DNA from: Clostridium sp. AM30-24
GTDB taxonomy: Bacteria > Bacillota > Clostridia > Lachnospirales > Lachnospiraceae
Assembly: GCF_003480435.1 (NCBI RefSeq)
Contig: NZ_QUJB01000012.1
Coordinates: forward strand, 23,212-87,211
Direction of reading: 5' to 3'
Length of the DNA stretch: 64,000 nucleotides
Position numbers and translations under genes: made by a program. The notes below the pieces were generated by a model. It saw nothing but the letters and a program-made list of their open reading frames with translations. It was not told the DNA's origin and searched no databases. Below, piece after piece: positions 52,415 through 60,592 of the stretch (its first letter is position 1; each line of letters opens with the position of its first letter).

Positions 52415-53224
52415 TTAAGCGCCCTGTTTTGCCGCGTCTGCAGAATGGACATGCGTTTTATCCGCTGTTTCCTTGGAAGTATCAGCCGCGCTGTCCTCTG
52501 CCGGATGCGGGAAAAGAATCGCTGCTGCGGATGAGAGCACAACAGTCAGAATGATCGTTCTCGTGCCGCTGGAGATCGATGAGATCCCCGGAAGATTCTC
52601 CGCAAGGTAGCTTGCCGCGAAGCTGATGGCGATGAGACCTGCAAGGATGCGGCTCTTTCTCGCCGGTGGAATGATGATTGCGAGGAACATTCCGTAGAGT
52701 GCCACGCTGAAGGCGCTCACAAGACGCCACGGCATCAGATTACCTGCCAGCGCACCGAGGGCTGTTCCGACAGCCCAGCCGGGAAGCGCTAATGCGATTG
52801 CCCCGTACATATACCAGGGATTTAAGCAGCCCGGTCTCGCGATCGTAATTCCGAAAAGTTCATCGGTAATATCAAACGCCATCAGCAGTCTGTGGAAAAA
52901 CGGCATATCCGGATCCATTCTCTGGCTCATGGCACAGCTCATCAGTAAATATCTCGCATTCGCGATCAGTGTCACGATCGCCATCTCAATATACGCTGCC
53001 CCCGCGGCGATCATCGTAAAGCCCGCGTATTCCCCTGCGGACGCGTTGCAGAGTGCACTTGTGATCATTCCCTGAATCGGTGTCATCCCGACATTCCGCG
53101 CCACGATCCCCAGTGAAAATGATACCGCAAAATACCCGAGCGCGATCGGCACCCCGTCCCGGGCTCCATCCCGGAATGCCCGCCGGTTTCCAACACTGGC
53201 GATTGAAAACTTGTTGTTCCCCAT
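52415..53224 (-). CDS. azlC: AzlC family branched-chain amino acid exporter
   Basis: A 269-residue membrane protein with the AzlC core (ARDGVPIALGYFAVSFSLG, SALCNASAGEYAGFTMIAAGA, FDITDELFGI) and about seven transmembrane helices. A hydrophilic His/Ala/Thr tail (about 240-269) is longer than usual. It forms a pair with AzlD. GGGAGG precedes the ATG. A GC-rich hairpin in the leader (53292-53329) may influence expression. Confidence 0.93.
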   Translation of the reverse strand: MGNNKFSIASVGNRRAFRDGARDGVPIALGYFAVSFSLGIVARNVGMTPIQGMITSALCNASAGEYAGFTMIAAGAAYIEMAIVTLIANARYLLMSCAMSQRMDPDMPFFHRLLMAFDITDELFGITIARPGCLNPWYMYGAIALALPGWAVGTALGALAGNLMPWRLVSAFSVALYGMFLAIIIPPARKSRILAGLIAISFAASYLAENLPGISSISSGTRTIILTVVLSSAAAILFPHPAEDSAADTSKETADKTHVHSADAAKQGA

Positions 53225-53291
53225 AATATTCCTCCCTCAAACAGAAACAGCAGACATCCTGTCCTGTTTATGCGCTGCCATTCCGCGTAAA

Positions 53292-53329
53292 TTAGCGGCA
53301 CCCAGGAATTTTCATCCAGAGCTGCCGCT
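53292..53329 (-). promoter_or_regulatory. Leader hairpin upstream of azlC
   Basis: AGCGGCA and TGCCGCT arms around a 24-base loop, about 70 to 100 bases before the azlC ATG, with no T-run. Could be a 5'UTR structure. Confidence 0.4.
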
Positions 53330-53377
53330 TTCCATTATTCTAACATCATTGTCTATACGGGCATGAAAGAAGCCCAA

Positions 53378-53485
53378 ACAGTAACTGATTTTGCCGATGC
53401 TTCGCATTCCAAATCGGCAAAATCCACTGCCACCACTGTATTGTACGGAATTTTCAGGTCAGAAAATTCCTACCTGTGTGCAATG
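53378..53485 (+). repeat. Dispersed intergenic repeat, family 1, copy B
   Basis: GATTTTGCCGAT/ATCGGCAAAATC (53387-53424) and GGAATTTTC/GAAAATTCC (53448-53470). Inverted relative to copy C (23401-23540) and almost identical to it. It sits between divergent genes, so it is not simply a terminator. Confidence 0.85.
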
Positions 53486-53737
53486 ACCAAACATGTACAG
53501 TATACTCTTCTTCTTTACATTCGTAAAGCCACTGTTTATAATAATTACAGAAGTTTTGCAGTTGTTCCCATCCCGCAGGATAGGCAGTGACTCTGATAGG
53601 ATTTGTCAGCTTCGCTGACCAGAATCACGCACCAAGTCTCTCGGATGTTCGACTTGAATTGCAGGGCGGCACTTTGTATACAGTTTTTCTGTCTTCTGCC
53701 GCATGCACAATATTTATATAAGGAAGGAAATCGATCC

Positions 53738-54847
53738 ATGTCATTCATAAAAAAAGAACCAGTCCTTTCCGCGGCAGCGGTTCTGGCGGTCCTCTCCATG
53801 TTTTTTGTCGCTCCGTCACCAGAGTATCTGTCTTACATTGACTTCCGCACTCTGGCACTCCTCTTCTCCCTGATGACAGTGGTCGCCGGGCTGAAGGAGA
53901 TCGGTCTGTTCCGTTATCTCGGATCATCCCTGCTCGCCGGAATGCATTCCACACGCCAGCTTGCTTTCACCCTGACAGCACTCTGCTTTTTCTCCAGCAT
54001 GCTGATCACGAACGACGTGTCCCTGATCACATTTGTCCCGTTTTCCATCCTGATCCTCAATATGGCTGGACTTCCGGAACTCATGATCCCCGTGATCGTC
54101 CTGCAGACTATCGCCGCGAACCTCGGCAGTATGGCAACACCCATCGGAAATCCACAGAACCTGTATCTCTACTCTTCCTTTGGCCTCTCTGCCGGTGAGC
54201 TTATGGGATACATGCTGCCGTTAACGGTACTCTCAGCCCTGCTGCTCACAGCTGCCGTTTTCCTGCTGAAAAATAAAGCCATCACCCTCAGCCGGACCTC
54301 CCTTAAACAGGACGATTGTCCCACGAAGACTTCTCTGGTCTTCTATCTGGCGCTTTTTCTCGTCTGTCTGGGCTGCGTCGTTCGGATCTATTCCTGGCCG
54401 GTCATGTTTTTCATCATCCTGGCTGCTGTTCTCATAAAGAACCGCTCGTTGTTTATCCGGGTCGACTACTTTCTGCTCCTGACATTCGTCTGCTTCTTTA
54501 TCTTTATCGGCAATATGGAACGGATCCCTGCGATCTCCGGACTCCTCACGAAGCTGATCTCCGGTCATGAATTTCCGGCAGGTGTTCTCTTAAGCCAGTG
54601 CATCAGCAATGTCCCCGCGGCGATCCTGCTCTCCGGCTTTACCGGTGCAGTGCGTCCTCTGCTTTTTGGTGTAAATGTCGGCGGTCTTGGGACCCTGATC
54701 GCATCCATGGCAAGTGTGATCTCCTACCGGGCCTACGCTGAGATTCCGGAAGCAAAGTCCGGAACGTACATGATGGTATTCACCCTTTACAATCTCATAT
54801 TTCTCATAATTATGTGCGCGGCGGGGTGGATGCTGCTCTCTCTGTAA
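53738..54847 (+). CDS. SLC13/ArsB-superfamily anion or ion transporter
   Basis: A 369-residue membrane protein with about ten transmembrane segments. Superfamily motifs are LITNDVSLITFVPFS, LGSMATPIGNPQNLYLYS and SQCISNVPAAILLSGF (the two SNxP-like hairpin regions). Members carry dicarboxylates, arsenite or Na+; the cargo here is undetermined. It is shorter than typical SLC13 carriers (over 430 residues). ATG 53738 (MSFIKKEPVLSAAA) follows GGAAGGAAA; longer in-frame starts add a non-membrane stretch. Ends in a terminator at 54932-54969. Confidence 0.86.
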   Translation: MSFIKKEPVLSAAAVLAVLSMFFVAPSPEYLSYIDFRTLALLFSLMTVVAGLKEIGLFRYLGSSLLAGMHSTRQLAFTLTALCFFSSMLITNDVSLITFVPFSILILNMAGLPELMIPVIVLQTIAANLGSMATPIGNPQNLYLYSSFGLSAGELMGYMLPLTVLSALLLTAAVFLLKNKAITLSRTSLKQDDCPTKTSLVFYLALFLVCLGCVVRIYSWPVMFFIILAAVLIKNRSLFIRVDYFLLLTFVCFFIFIGNMERIPAISGLLTKLISGHEFPAGVLLSQCISNVPAAILLSGFTGAVRPLLFGVNVGGLGTLIASMASVISYRAYAEIPEAKSGTYMMVFTLYNLIFLIIMCAAGWMLLSL

Positions 54848-54931
54848 ATCAAGTGTGCGGATGGTTAAATCATTACGTCTGTAACAGAATTTCATATTGT
54901 GATATAGAATGCAATACTTTTTCGCTTTGTG

Positions 54932-54969
54932 ATATTGTCCAGGATTTTTCGATTCTGGACAATATTTTT
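54932..54969 (+). terminator. Terminator of the SLC13-like gene
   Basis: ATATTGTCCAG and CTGGACAATAT arms with a 12-base loop followed by seven T's. Confidence 0.85.
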
Positions 54970-55003
54970 TTGCAAATTTTACGTTAAAACCAGTTTCAAG
55001 GGC

Positions 55004-55032
55004 TTGACATTCTGTACAAAATTCCATATAAT
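55004..55032 (+). promoter_or_regulatory. Consensus promoter of the crotonase gene
   Basis: -35 TTGACA (55004-55009), 17-base spacer, -10 TATAAT (55027-55032); both hexamers are perfect. Confidence 0.85.
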
Positions 55033-55088
55033 GAAATCAGTTCCACAATATGGTATATCGAGAGAATAAATAGAGGAGGAGATATTCT

Positions 55089-55895
55089 ATGGCAGACTTG
55101 ATCTACGAAGTACACAACCACCTTGCACGCATCACACTGAATCGTCCGAAGCAACTCAACTGTTTCAGCGAGGAGATGATCCGTCTCTGGACAGAAGCGT
55201 TGGAAGATGTCCGTGACAACGATGATGTATATGCACTTCTGCTTTCCGGAAACGGAAAAGCGTTCTGTGCAGGCGGTGACGTCAAGGCAATGGCAGCCGG
55301 TGACGGATTCTTCGAAAGTCATGAAGATATCTCCTCCACAGCCCTCGCAAGAAAGAATTCACTCTGGAAGGGAATCCAAAGAATTCCGCTTCTTTTAGAA
55401 GAAATCGATAAACCGGTGGTTGCCAAGATCCATGGTGCCGCAGTCGGTGCCGGTCTTGACATGGCTCTCATGTGCGATGTGCGGATCGCCGGGGAGAACG
55501 CTTCCATGTCGGAAAGCTATTTTAATGCCGGAATTGTACCTGGTGACGGCGGAGCATATTTCCTGCCCCGTCTCGTCGGCCGGGACAAAGCTTTAGACCT
55601 GTTCTGGACAGCCCGCACATTAAAGGGAAAAGAAGCCGCAGATATGGGTCTCGTTACCCACTGCGTCCCGGATGCGGAGCTTGACGCATTTGTGGAGCAG
55701 TATATGGAGAAGCTTCTGGCAGCGCCGCAGCAGGCTATGCGCCTCACAAAACGCGCAGTCGTACAGGGTGAGCAGAGTTCTCTGCGCGCCTCCTTAGATC
55801 TTATCTCCTCTTTCATGGGAATCGTCACCGAACTCGACGACTACCGTCAGAGGACCAGCGCCCTCGTTGCGAAAATGCAGCGGAAAGCGCAGTAA
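55089..55895 (+). CDS. Enoyl-CoA hydratase/isomerase (crotonase) family protein
   Basis: A 268-residue crotonase. The oxyanion-hole segments are GKAFCAGGDVKAMAAG and IHGAAVGAGLDMALMCDVRIA, followed by GIVPGDGGAYFLPRLVG. Relative to mitochondrial enoyl-CoA hydratase, the first catalytic Glu position (CELAMMCD) is Asp here (LDMALMCD) and the second Glu position appears to be Tyr, with a Glu two residues earlier in MSESYF. The exact reaction (hydration, isomerisation or hydrolysis) is therefore open. A consensus promoter and GGAGGAG precede it, suggesting high constitutive expression. It appears monocistronic; no acyl-CoA dehydrogenase or thiolase lies beside it. Confidence 0.92.
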   Translation: MADLIYEVHNHLARITLNRPKQLNCFSEEMIRLWTEALEDVRDNDDVYALLLSGNGKAFCAGGDVKAMAAGDGFFESHEDISSTALARKNSLWKGIQRIPLLLEEIDKPVVAKIHGAAVGAGLDMALMCDVRIAGENASMSESYFNAGIVPGDGGAYFLPRLVGRDKALDLFWTARTLKGKEAADMGLVTHCVPDAELDAFVEQYMEKLLAAPQQAMRLTKRAVVQGEQSSLRASLDLISSFMGIVTELDDYRQRTSALVAKMQRKAQ

Positions 55896-55934
55896 AACAG
55901 CCCATCAACAAACCTGAAAATAGAAAACCCATCA

Positions 55935-55975
55935 CACAAGAAAAAGCTGTCCCTCGCGGGCAGCTTTTTCTTGTG
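55935..55975 (+). terminator. Terminator of the crotonase gene
   Basis: CACAAGAAAAAGCTG and CAGCTTTTTCTTGTG, a perfect 15-bp stem with an 11-base loop. Confidence 0.85.
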
Positions 55976-56182
55976 GTCTCAATTCCCCGCCAGGATATTT
56001 TTTCGTAGTTTTCCGATTCACCGCTTCGCCGATCTGCTTACGACCTTTCGGAAGTCCTTCTGCCTCAGCGCTCCTGGCCGCGCCTATTGGGATCCGCCAC
56101 ATACTTGAAAATTCCTTTTCTTGTTTTTTATATAAAGGTATAGTAAAATAAAATCCGGCAATTCTTGAAAAGGAGAATTTTC

Positions 56183-58189
56183 ATGCTAAATACGAGAAAA
56201 AAACGCATCGTCCTTGTATTCAAACGCAGGGTGAGCAGCACGCTTTTCAATAATCTTTCCCGCGACCTGAAACTCGTTTTTCAGGATGATATTGAAGTCT
56301 CCAAAATCGACCTTCAGGATCTGAAGGAAGATGAAATCATCGACGCCGACGCGATTCTCCTCATGCGCCATTCCGCAGTCGAACTTTTAAAAAACCATGT
56401 CCGCGATCCACAAAAACTGATCATTGTTACCCGTACCATCACCGAAGAAATGATCTTCAGGATCTATGATATCCCCAAAGGCAGCCGTGTTCTCGTGGTA
56501 AACGATATGCCTGAGACTACTGCGGATACAATCGTCATGCTGCATCGCCTCGGTATCAACCATCTGGATCTGATTCCTTACGAACCTGGCATCACAGATC
56601 TCTCGGAAATCAATGCAGTTATCACTCCCGGAGAAGCTCAGCGAGTTCCCGAAGGGCTTTCCAATATCGTTGATATCGGAGACCGTCGTCTCGATATTAT
56701 GACCATGCTGGATGTCATGACCGTCTTAAATCTCGGAACCGATCGGCATAAACAGGCACTGATCCGCTATTCTGATACCACACTCGAAATGCACACAGGC
56801 ATCAAAGACCGTTACAAAGACAGTTATATTCTAAATGAGGTCATGAAACAGATCCTCGACCTGCAAAGTACCGGTCTCCTTGTGACGGATGCTGAATATC
56901 AAATCAACTACTACAATGTGGAAATGGAACGGATCATCCGGAAATCCATGAAAAGCAATTCTTCCATGACGAACTACTTTTCTCCGAAAATACTGTCTGC
57001 GATCATGTCCTCTTCCTTCAATGACGATCTTCTGGTAATCGAGGGAAAACAGTTCGTGGTGACAAAGACGATCCTCTCCGCCATGGACAAAACCTCCGGC
57101 TACTTCTTTTCCTTTGAAGCTGCCGCCCAGATTCGAAAAAGCAGCAGCAACCTGAGCCATAAGCTGAAAAAACAGGGCCTGACCGCCCGCTATACCTTCA
57201 ATGATATTATCTACAGAAATCCAGCCATGGAACATCTCGTGAGTCTCGCAAAAAAAGCGGCTCCCAGCGACTATACAATCCTCATCACCGGCGAGACAGG
57301 AACCGGAAAGGAAATGTTCGCCCAGGCGATCCACAATGCATCCAATCGGAAAAACGGTCCTTTCGTTGCAGTTAACTGCGCGGCGCTTCCGGAAAGTCTG
57401 CTGGAAAGTGAGCTGTTCGGGTATGAGGAAGGCGCCTTCACCGGTGCGAAGCGGGGAGGAAAGATCGGTCTTTTCGAGCAGGCCGACGGCGGAACTATCT
57501 TTCTCGATGAGATCGGTGACATGTCCTACTCCCTGCAATCGAGACTCCTGCGCGTCCTTCAGGAGCATCAGGTCGTCCGGGTCGGCGGAAACAGTGTCAT
57601 CAACATCGATGTCCGGGTCCTTACCGCAACAAACGCAAACTTAAAGCAGATGATCCAGGACCGACAGTTCCGCGAAGATCTTTTCTTCCGTCTGAATGTC
57701 TTTCCTCTTCAGCTTATCCCGCTGCGAAAACGCTCAGAAGATATCCTGCCGATGTTCTGTACGTTCGCTGGGGTTCATCCGGATTCTGTGAGTGACCGGA
57801 TCCGCTCCAAACTCCTCACTCACAACTGGCCCGGGAATATCCGTGAACTGAGGAATGCCGCGGAGTACTACCTGCTCATGGGGACCCTGGAATGTCTTCC
57901 TGATGCAGACAGTTCCGATATTTCTTCTATGACAGCAAGTTGCAAACCGGTCCCCTCTACCAAAACTCCTGTCTCCGATGAAACTCTGTATGAGCTCATT
58001 CCCTCCATCATCTCGCGCCGGAATCAGTGCGGACAGACCACAGGCCGTCAGAGCCTGATACGGGAACTGCGCGCTTCAGGAATTTTTGTCAGTGAAAACC
58101 GTCTGGAGCAGGCATTAAAATACCTTGTAGACTCCAAAACAATTATACGAAACCGAGGGCGGGGAGGATTGTCTGTTATTAGTGTTTAA
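56183..58189 (+). CDS. Sigma-54-dependent transcriptional activator
   Basis: 668 residues. The N-terminal 1-200 looks like a PrpR_N-style receptor domain with repeated alpha/beta units (KLIIVTRTITEEMIF, RVLVVNDMPETTADTIV), and a PAS-like section follows (LLVTDAEYQINYYNVEMER). The AAA+ domain has Walker A GETGTGKE (about 370-377), the sigma-54-contacting GAFTGA loop (about 417-422) and Walker B GGTIFLDEIGD. The C-terminus lacks a recognisable Fis helix-turn-helix; its last 70 residues look like a winged helix (RQSLIRELRASGIFVSENRL). ATG 56183 has AAGGAG upstream. The consensus sigma-54 promoter at 58375 is its probable target. Confidence 0.93.
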   Translation: MLNTRKKRIVLVFKRRVSSTLFNNLSRDLKLVFQDDIEVSKIDLQDLKEDEIIDADAILLMRHSAVELLKNHVRDPQKLIIVTRTITEEMIFRIYDIPKGSRVLVVNDMPETTADTIVMLHRLGINHLDLIPYEPGITDLSEINAVITPGEAQRVPEGLSNIVDIGDRRLDIMTMLDVMTVLNLGTDRHKQALIRYSDTTLEMHTGIKDRYKDSYILNEVMKQILDLQSTGLLVTDAEYQINYYNVEMERIIRKSMKSNSSMTNYFSPKILSAIMSSSFNDDLLVIEGKQFVVTKTILSAMDKTSGYFFSFEAAAQIRKSSSNLSHKLKKQGLTARYTFNDIIYRNPAMEHLVSLAKKAAPSDYTILITGETGTGKEMFAQAIHNASNRKNGPFVAVNCAALPESLLESELFGYEEGAFTGAKRGGKIGLFEQADGGTIFLDEIGDMSYSLQSRLLRVLQEHQVVRVGGNSVINIDVRVLTATNANLKQMIQDRQFREDLFFRLNVFPLQLIPLRKRSEDILPMFCTFAGVHPDSVSDRIRSKLLTHNWPGNIRELRNAAEYYLLMGTLECLPDADSSDISSMTASCKPVPSTKTPVSDETLYELIPSIISRRNQCGQTTGRQSLIRELRASGIFVSENRLEQALKYLVDSKTIIRNRGRGGLSVISV

Positions 58190-58242
58190 TCTGTGTAGTC
58201 TCTGTTTATACACTGTTTATTTTCTTTTTTACATTTATTTTT

Positions 58243-58272
58243 ACGGCATCGACAGTCAAATGTCGGTGCCGT
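58243..58272. promoter_or_regulatory. Candidate upstream activating sequence (inverted repeat)
   Basis: ACGGCATCGACA and TGTCGGTGCCGT, 11 of 12 positions complementary around a 6-base spacer. Its centre is about 120 bases before the -24 element. There is no T-run after it, so an activator site is preferred over a terminator. Confidence 0.5.
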
Positions 58273-58374
58273 TGCTCTGCTTACACTTAAAATCCCCATT
58301 ATTTTCTTCTCAACTATAATTTTTACGAGAAATTTAATCCTTTTATAATTTTTTTATTCTCTTTTTGCGGTATT

Positions 58375-58390
58375 TGGCACGGTAATTGCT
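58375..58390 (+). promoter_or_regulatory. Sigma-54 (-24/-12) promoter
   Basis: TGGCACGGTAATTGCT, matching the consensus TGGCAC-N5-TTGCA/T with the GG and GC dinucleotides 12 bases apart. It drives the C26 hydrolase-NhaC-DMT operon. Confidence 0.88.
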
Positions 58391-58427
58391 TTTAATTATG
58401 TTATCACAAACATGGAGGATGAAATAT

Positions 58428-59156
58428 ATGAAACGTAAACCTGTTATTGGTCTTTCCGGATCCCGGATACGGATGGAAGGCGGCTATTTAACCGGTATGG
58501 AAAAGTCACTGGTTAATTCTGATTATCTGGACGCGGTTTTGAGAGTCGGCGGACTTCCGGTCATCATCCCGCCGACAGCGACAGCTGCGGAGATCGATGA
58601 TTATCTCGAAATGTGTGATGGAATCCTGATGACCGGCGGCATGGACGTCGCTCCGATTCTCTACAACGAGATGCCTCATCCACGATGCGGAAATTTTGAT
58701 CTCGAAGTTGACCGTTCGAATCTTCTTCTGGCACAGAAAGCTATGGATTCCGGAAAACCAGTCCTCGGCATCTGCCGTGGAATGCAGCTCATGAATATTG
58801 CAAAAGGAGGAACCCTTTACCAGGATATTCCTTCCCAGACGACCGGAACCACCGGACACTCCTACGGATATATCCGCACAGATGTGGTCCATAAAGTACA
58901 TGTGAAAGACAGTTCTTATCTTCGCGAAGTCTTTGGAACAGATGAACTGGAAGTAAACAGCATCCATCATCAGGCTGTCAAGGATGTTGGAAAAGACTTC
59001 ACGGTAACGGTCACTGCTCCGGACGGAATCGTCGAAGGAATTGAAATTCCCGGAAAACCGATCTTTGCCGTACAGTGGCATCCGGAAATGCTGCTCAAGG
59101 GAAGTGACAAAATGTTATGTATATTCGAAGCATTTATAAAACTCTGCGGTAACTGA
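58428..59156 (+). CDS. Gamma-glutamyl-gamma-aminobutyrate hydrolase family protein (peptidase C26)
   Basis: A 242-residue class I glutamine-amidotransferase-fold hydrolase. The nucleophile Cys116 is in LGICRGMQLMN and the His in FAVQWHPEML; ILMTGGMDVAP supplies the oxyanion region. The closest functional model is PuuD, which cleaves gamma-glutamyl-GABA to glutamate and GABA; other gamma-glutamyl amides are equally possible. GGAGG lies 9 bases before the ATG. It is the first gene of the sigma-54-driven operon, followed by NhaC-type and DMT transporters. Confidence 0.93.
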   Translation: MKRKPVIGLSGSRIRMEGGYLTGMEKSLVNSDYLDAVLRVGGLPVIIPPTATAAEIDDYLEMCDGILMTGGMDVAPILYNEMPHPRCGNFDLEVDRSNLLLAQKAMDSGKPVLGICRGMQLMNIAKGGTLYQDIPSQTTGTTGHSYGYIRTDVVHKVHVKDSSYLREVFGTDELEVNSIHHQAVKDVGKDFTVTVTAPDGIVEGIEIPGKPIFAVQWHPEMLLKGSDKMLCIFEAFIKLCGN

Positions 59157-59182
59157 AATAATTCACAAAGGAGAAACACACC

Positions 59183-60592
59183 ATGGAATCTAAAAAAGAA
59201 TTCAAAACTCCATCGTTAGGATATTCTGCGTTTGTTCTGGCGGCACTCGCAATTAGCACTTTTGTTCAATTCAAGATTTTAGGCGCATCCTTAAACGTTA
59301 CAATGTTTTTAAACTGGCTCTTAATGACACTCCTCGCGATCCCGCTTGGATTCACTTATGATGATCTGGAAAAGAAAGCCGCTGAGAACCTTGCCGGTGT
59401 TCTCACAACCCTCTTCATTATGTATGCCATCGGTTGTCTCGCAGGTTCCTGGATGGCATCCGGTACCGTTCCTGCCATTATCTATTACGGCATGGACCTT
59501 ATGAACGCGAAGTTCTTCCTTCCGACATCCCTTGTCCTCTGCTCTATCGTATCCGTAGCAACCGGTACATCCTGGGGAACACTCGGTACCATGGGTATCG
59601 CCCTTCTTGGTATCGGTACAGGTCTTGGAATCCCGGCCGGTATGACTGCAGGCGCAGCAATCTGCGGTGCATGGTTCGGCGATAAGATCTCCCCGTTATC
59701 CGATACAACAAACTTTACAGCAGGTATCGTTGGTACAAAGCTCGCAACTCATGTAAAGCACATGATGTACACAACAGGTCCGGCTTACCTTGCGACATTA
59801 GTGATCTTCACAGTTCTCGGACTCAGAACCGCAGAAACTTCAAACCTTGATACATCCCTTATTTTAGAGACCCAGCAGGGAATCGCGGACACCTTCCACC
59901 TTGGTTTTCCGGTACTGATCCCGGTCCTCGCAGTTCTCATTATGCTGCTTCTCCGCATGAACGCAACCTTGTCCCTGTTAGTGGGCGCATTCGCCGGCAG
60001 CCTCGTAGCAATTCTCTATCAGGGTTCCACAACAGCACTTGCATTCAACTGCCTGTACAACGGCTTCAAGGGCACATTTGAGAGTGAATTCCTTACTTCC
60101 CTCTTAAACAGAGGCGGTATCACCAGCATGCTGAGCACCACAATGACCGTTATCTTCTGTGTCGGCATCGGCGGAATGATGAAAGCCATGGGTGTTATCC
60201 AGGTTCTTGTCAGCTACCTTACAAAACTGATCCACACAACCTTCAGCCTTGTTCTGATTTCTGAAGTAATCGCTTACCTGGCTCAGATGCTGTCCGGTTC
60301 CCACTACTTTTCAGACGTGATCTTAAACTCCACAATGCTCGATATCTACAAAGAAAAAGGCTTAAAGCCGGAGAATCTCTCCCGCGTTATGGAGGACTGC
60401 AATACCATCGGCGGCACCATGATCCCATGGAGCTCCACAGGTCTCTACATCGTCGGTACTCTCGGCGTTGCGTTTACTGAGTACTTCCCATTCGTATTCC
60501 TCTGCTACCTGACCCCGATCATGGGTCTTATCTGTGCGGCTACCGGATGGGGTATCGCAAGATATAAAGAAGGTGAGCTCCATGAATCATAA
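59183..60592 (+). CDS. NhaC family Na+/H+ antiporter-type transporter
   Basis: A 469-residue membrane protein with about 12 transmembrane helices. NhaC motifs include GCLAGSWMASGTVPAIIYYG, SVATGTSWGTLGTMG and GDKISPLSDTTN. NhaC-family members exchange Na+ for H+ or, in some catabolic operons, for organic solutes (as with malate/lactate antiporters). Its position between a gamma-glutamyl hydrolase gene and an exporter gene under sigma-54 control makes substrate uptake a plausible alternative to pH homeostasis. AAGGAG precedes the ATG; its 3' end overlaps the next gene. Confidence 0.92.
   Translation: MESKKEFKTPSLGYSAFVLAALAISTFVQFKILGASLNVTMFLNWLLMTLLAIPLGFTYDDLEKKAAENLAGVLTTLFIMYAIGCLAGSWMASGTVPAIIYYGMDLMNAKFFLPTSLVLCSIVSVATGTSWGTLGTMGIALLGIGTGLGIPAGMTAGAAICGAWFGDKISPLSDTTNFTAGIVGTKLATHVKHMMYTTGPAYLATLVIFTVLGLRTAETSNLDTSLILETQQGIADTFHLGFPVLIPVLAVLIMLLLRMNATLSLLVGAFAGSLVAILYQGSTTALAFNCLYNGFKGTFESEFLTSLLNRGGITSMLSTTMTVIFCVGIGGMMKAMGVIQVLVSYLTKLIHTTFSLVLISEVIAYLAQMLSGSHYFSDVILNSTMLDIYKEKGLKPENLSRVMEDCNTIGGTMIPWSSTGLYIVGTLGVAFTEYFPFVFLCYLTPIMGLICAATGWGIARYKEGELHES

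Larger units (their letters stand above)
53225..53737. other. Divergent intergenic region between azlC and the SLC13-like gene
   Basis: Holds the azlC leader hairpin (53292-53329) and repeat family 1 copy B (53378-53485). The remaining 250 bases before the SLC13-like start contain no gene I can support; AAGGAAGG near 53722 is that gene's ribosome site. Confidence 0.6.

Noticed and set aside
56831..57568. 245-codon minus-strand frame inside the sigma-54 activator gene
   Set aside because: Antisense shadow; the sense frame has Walker A, GAFTGA and Walker B.
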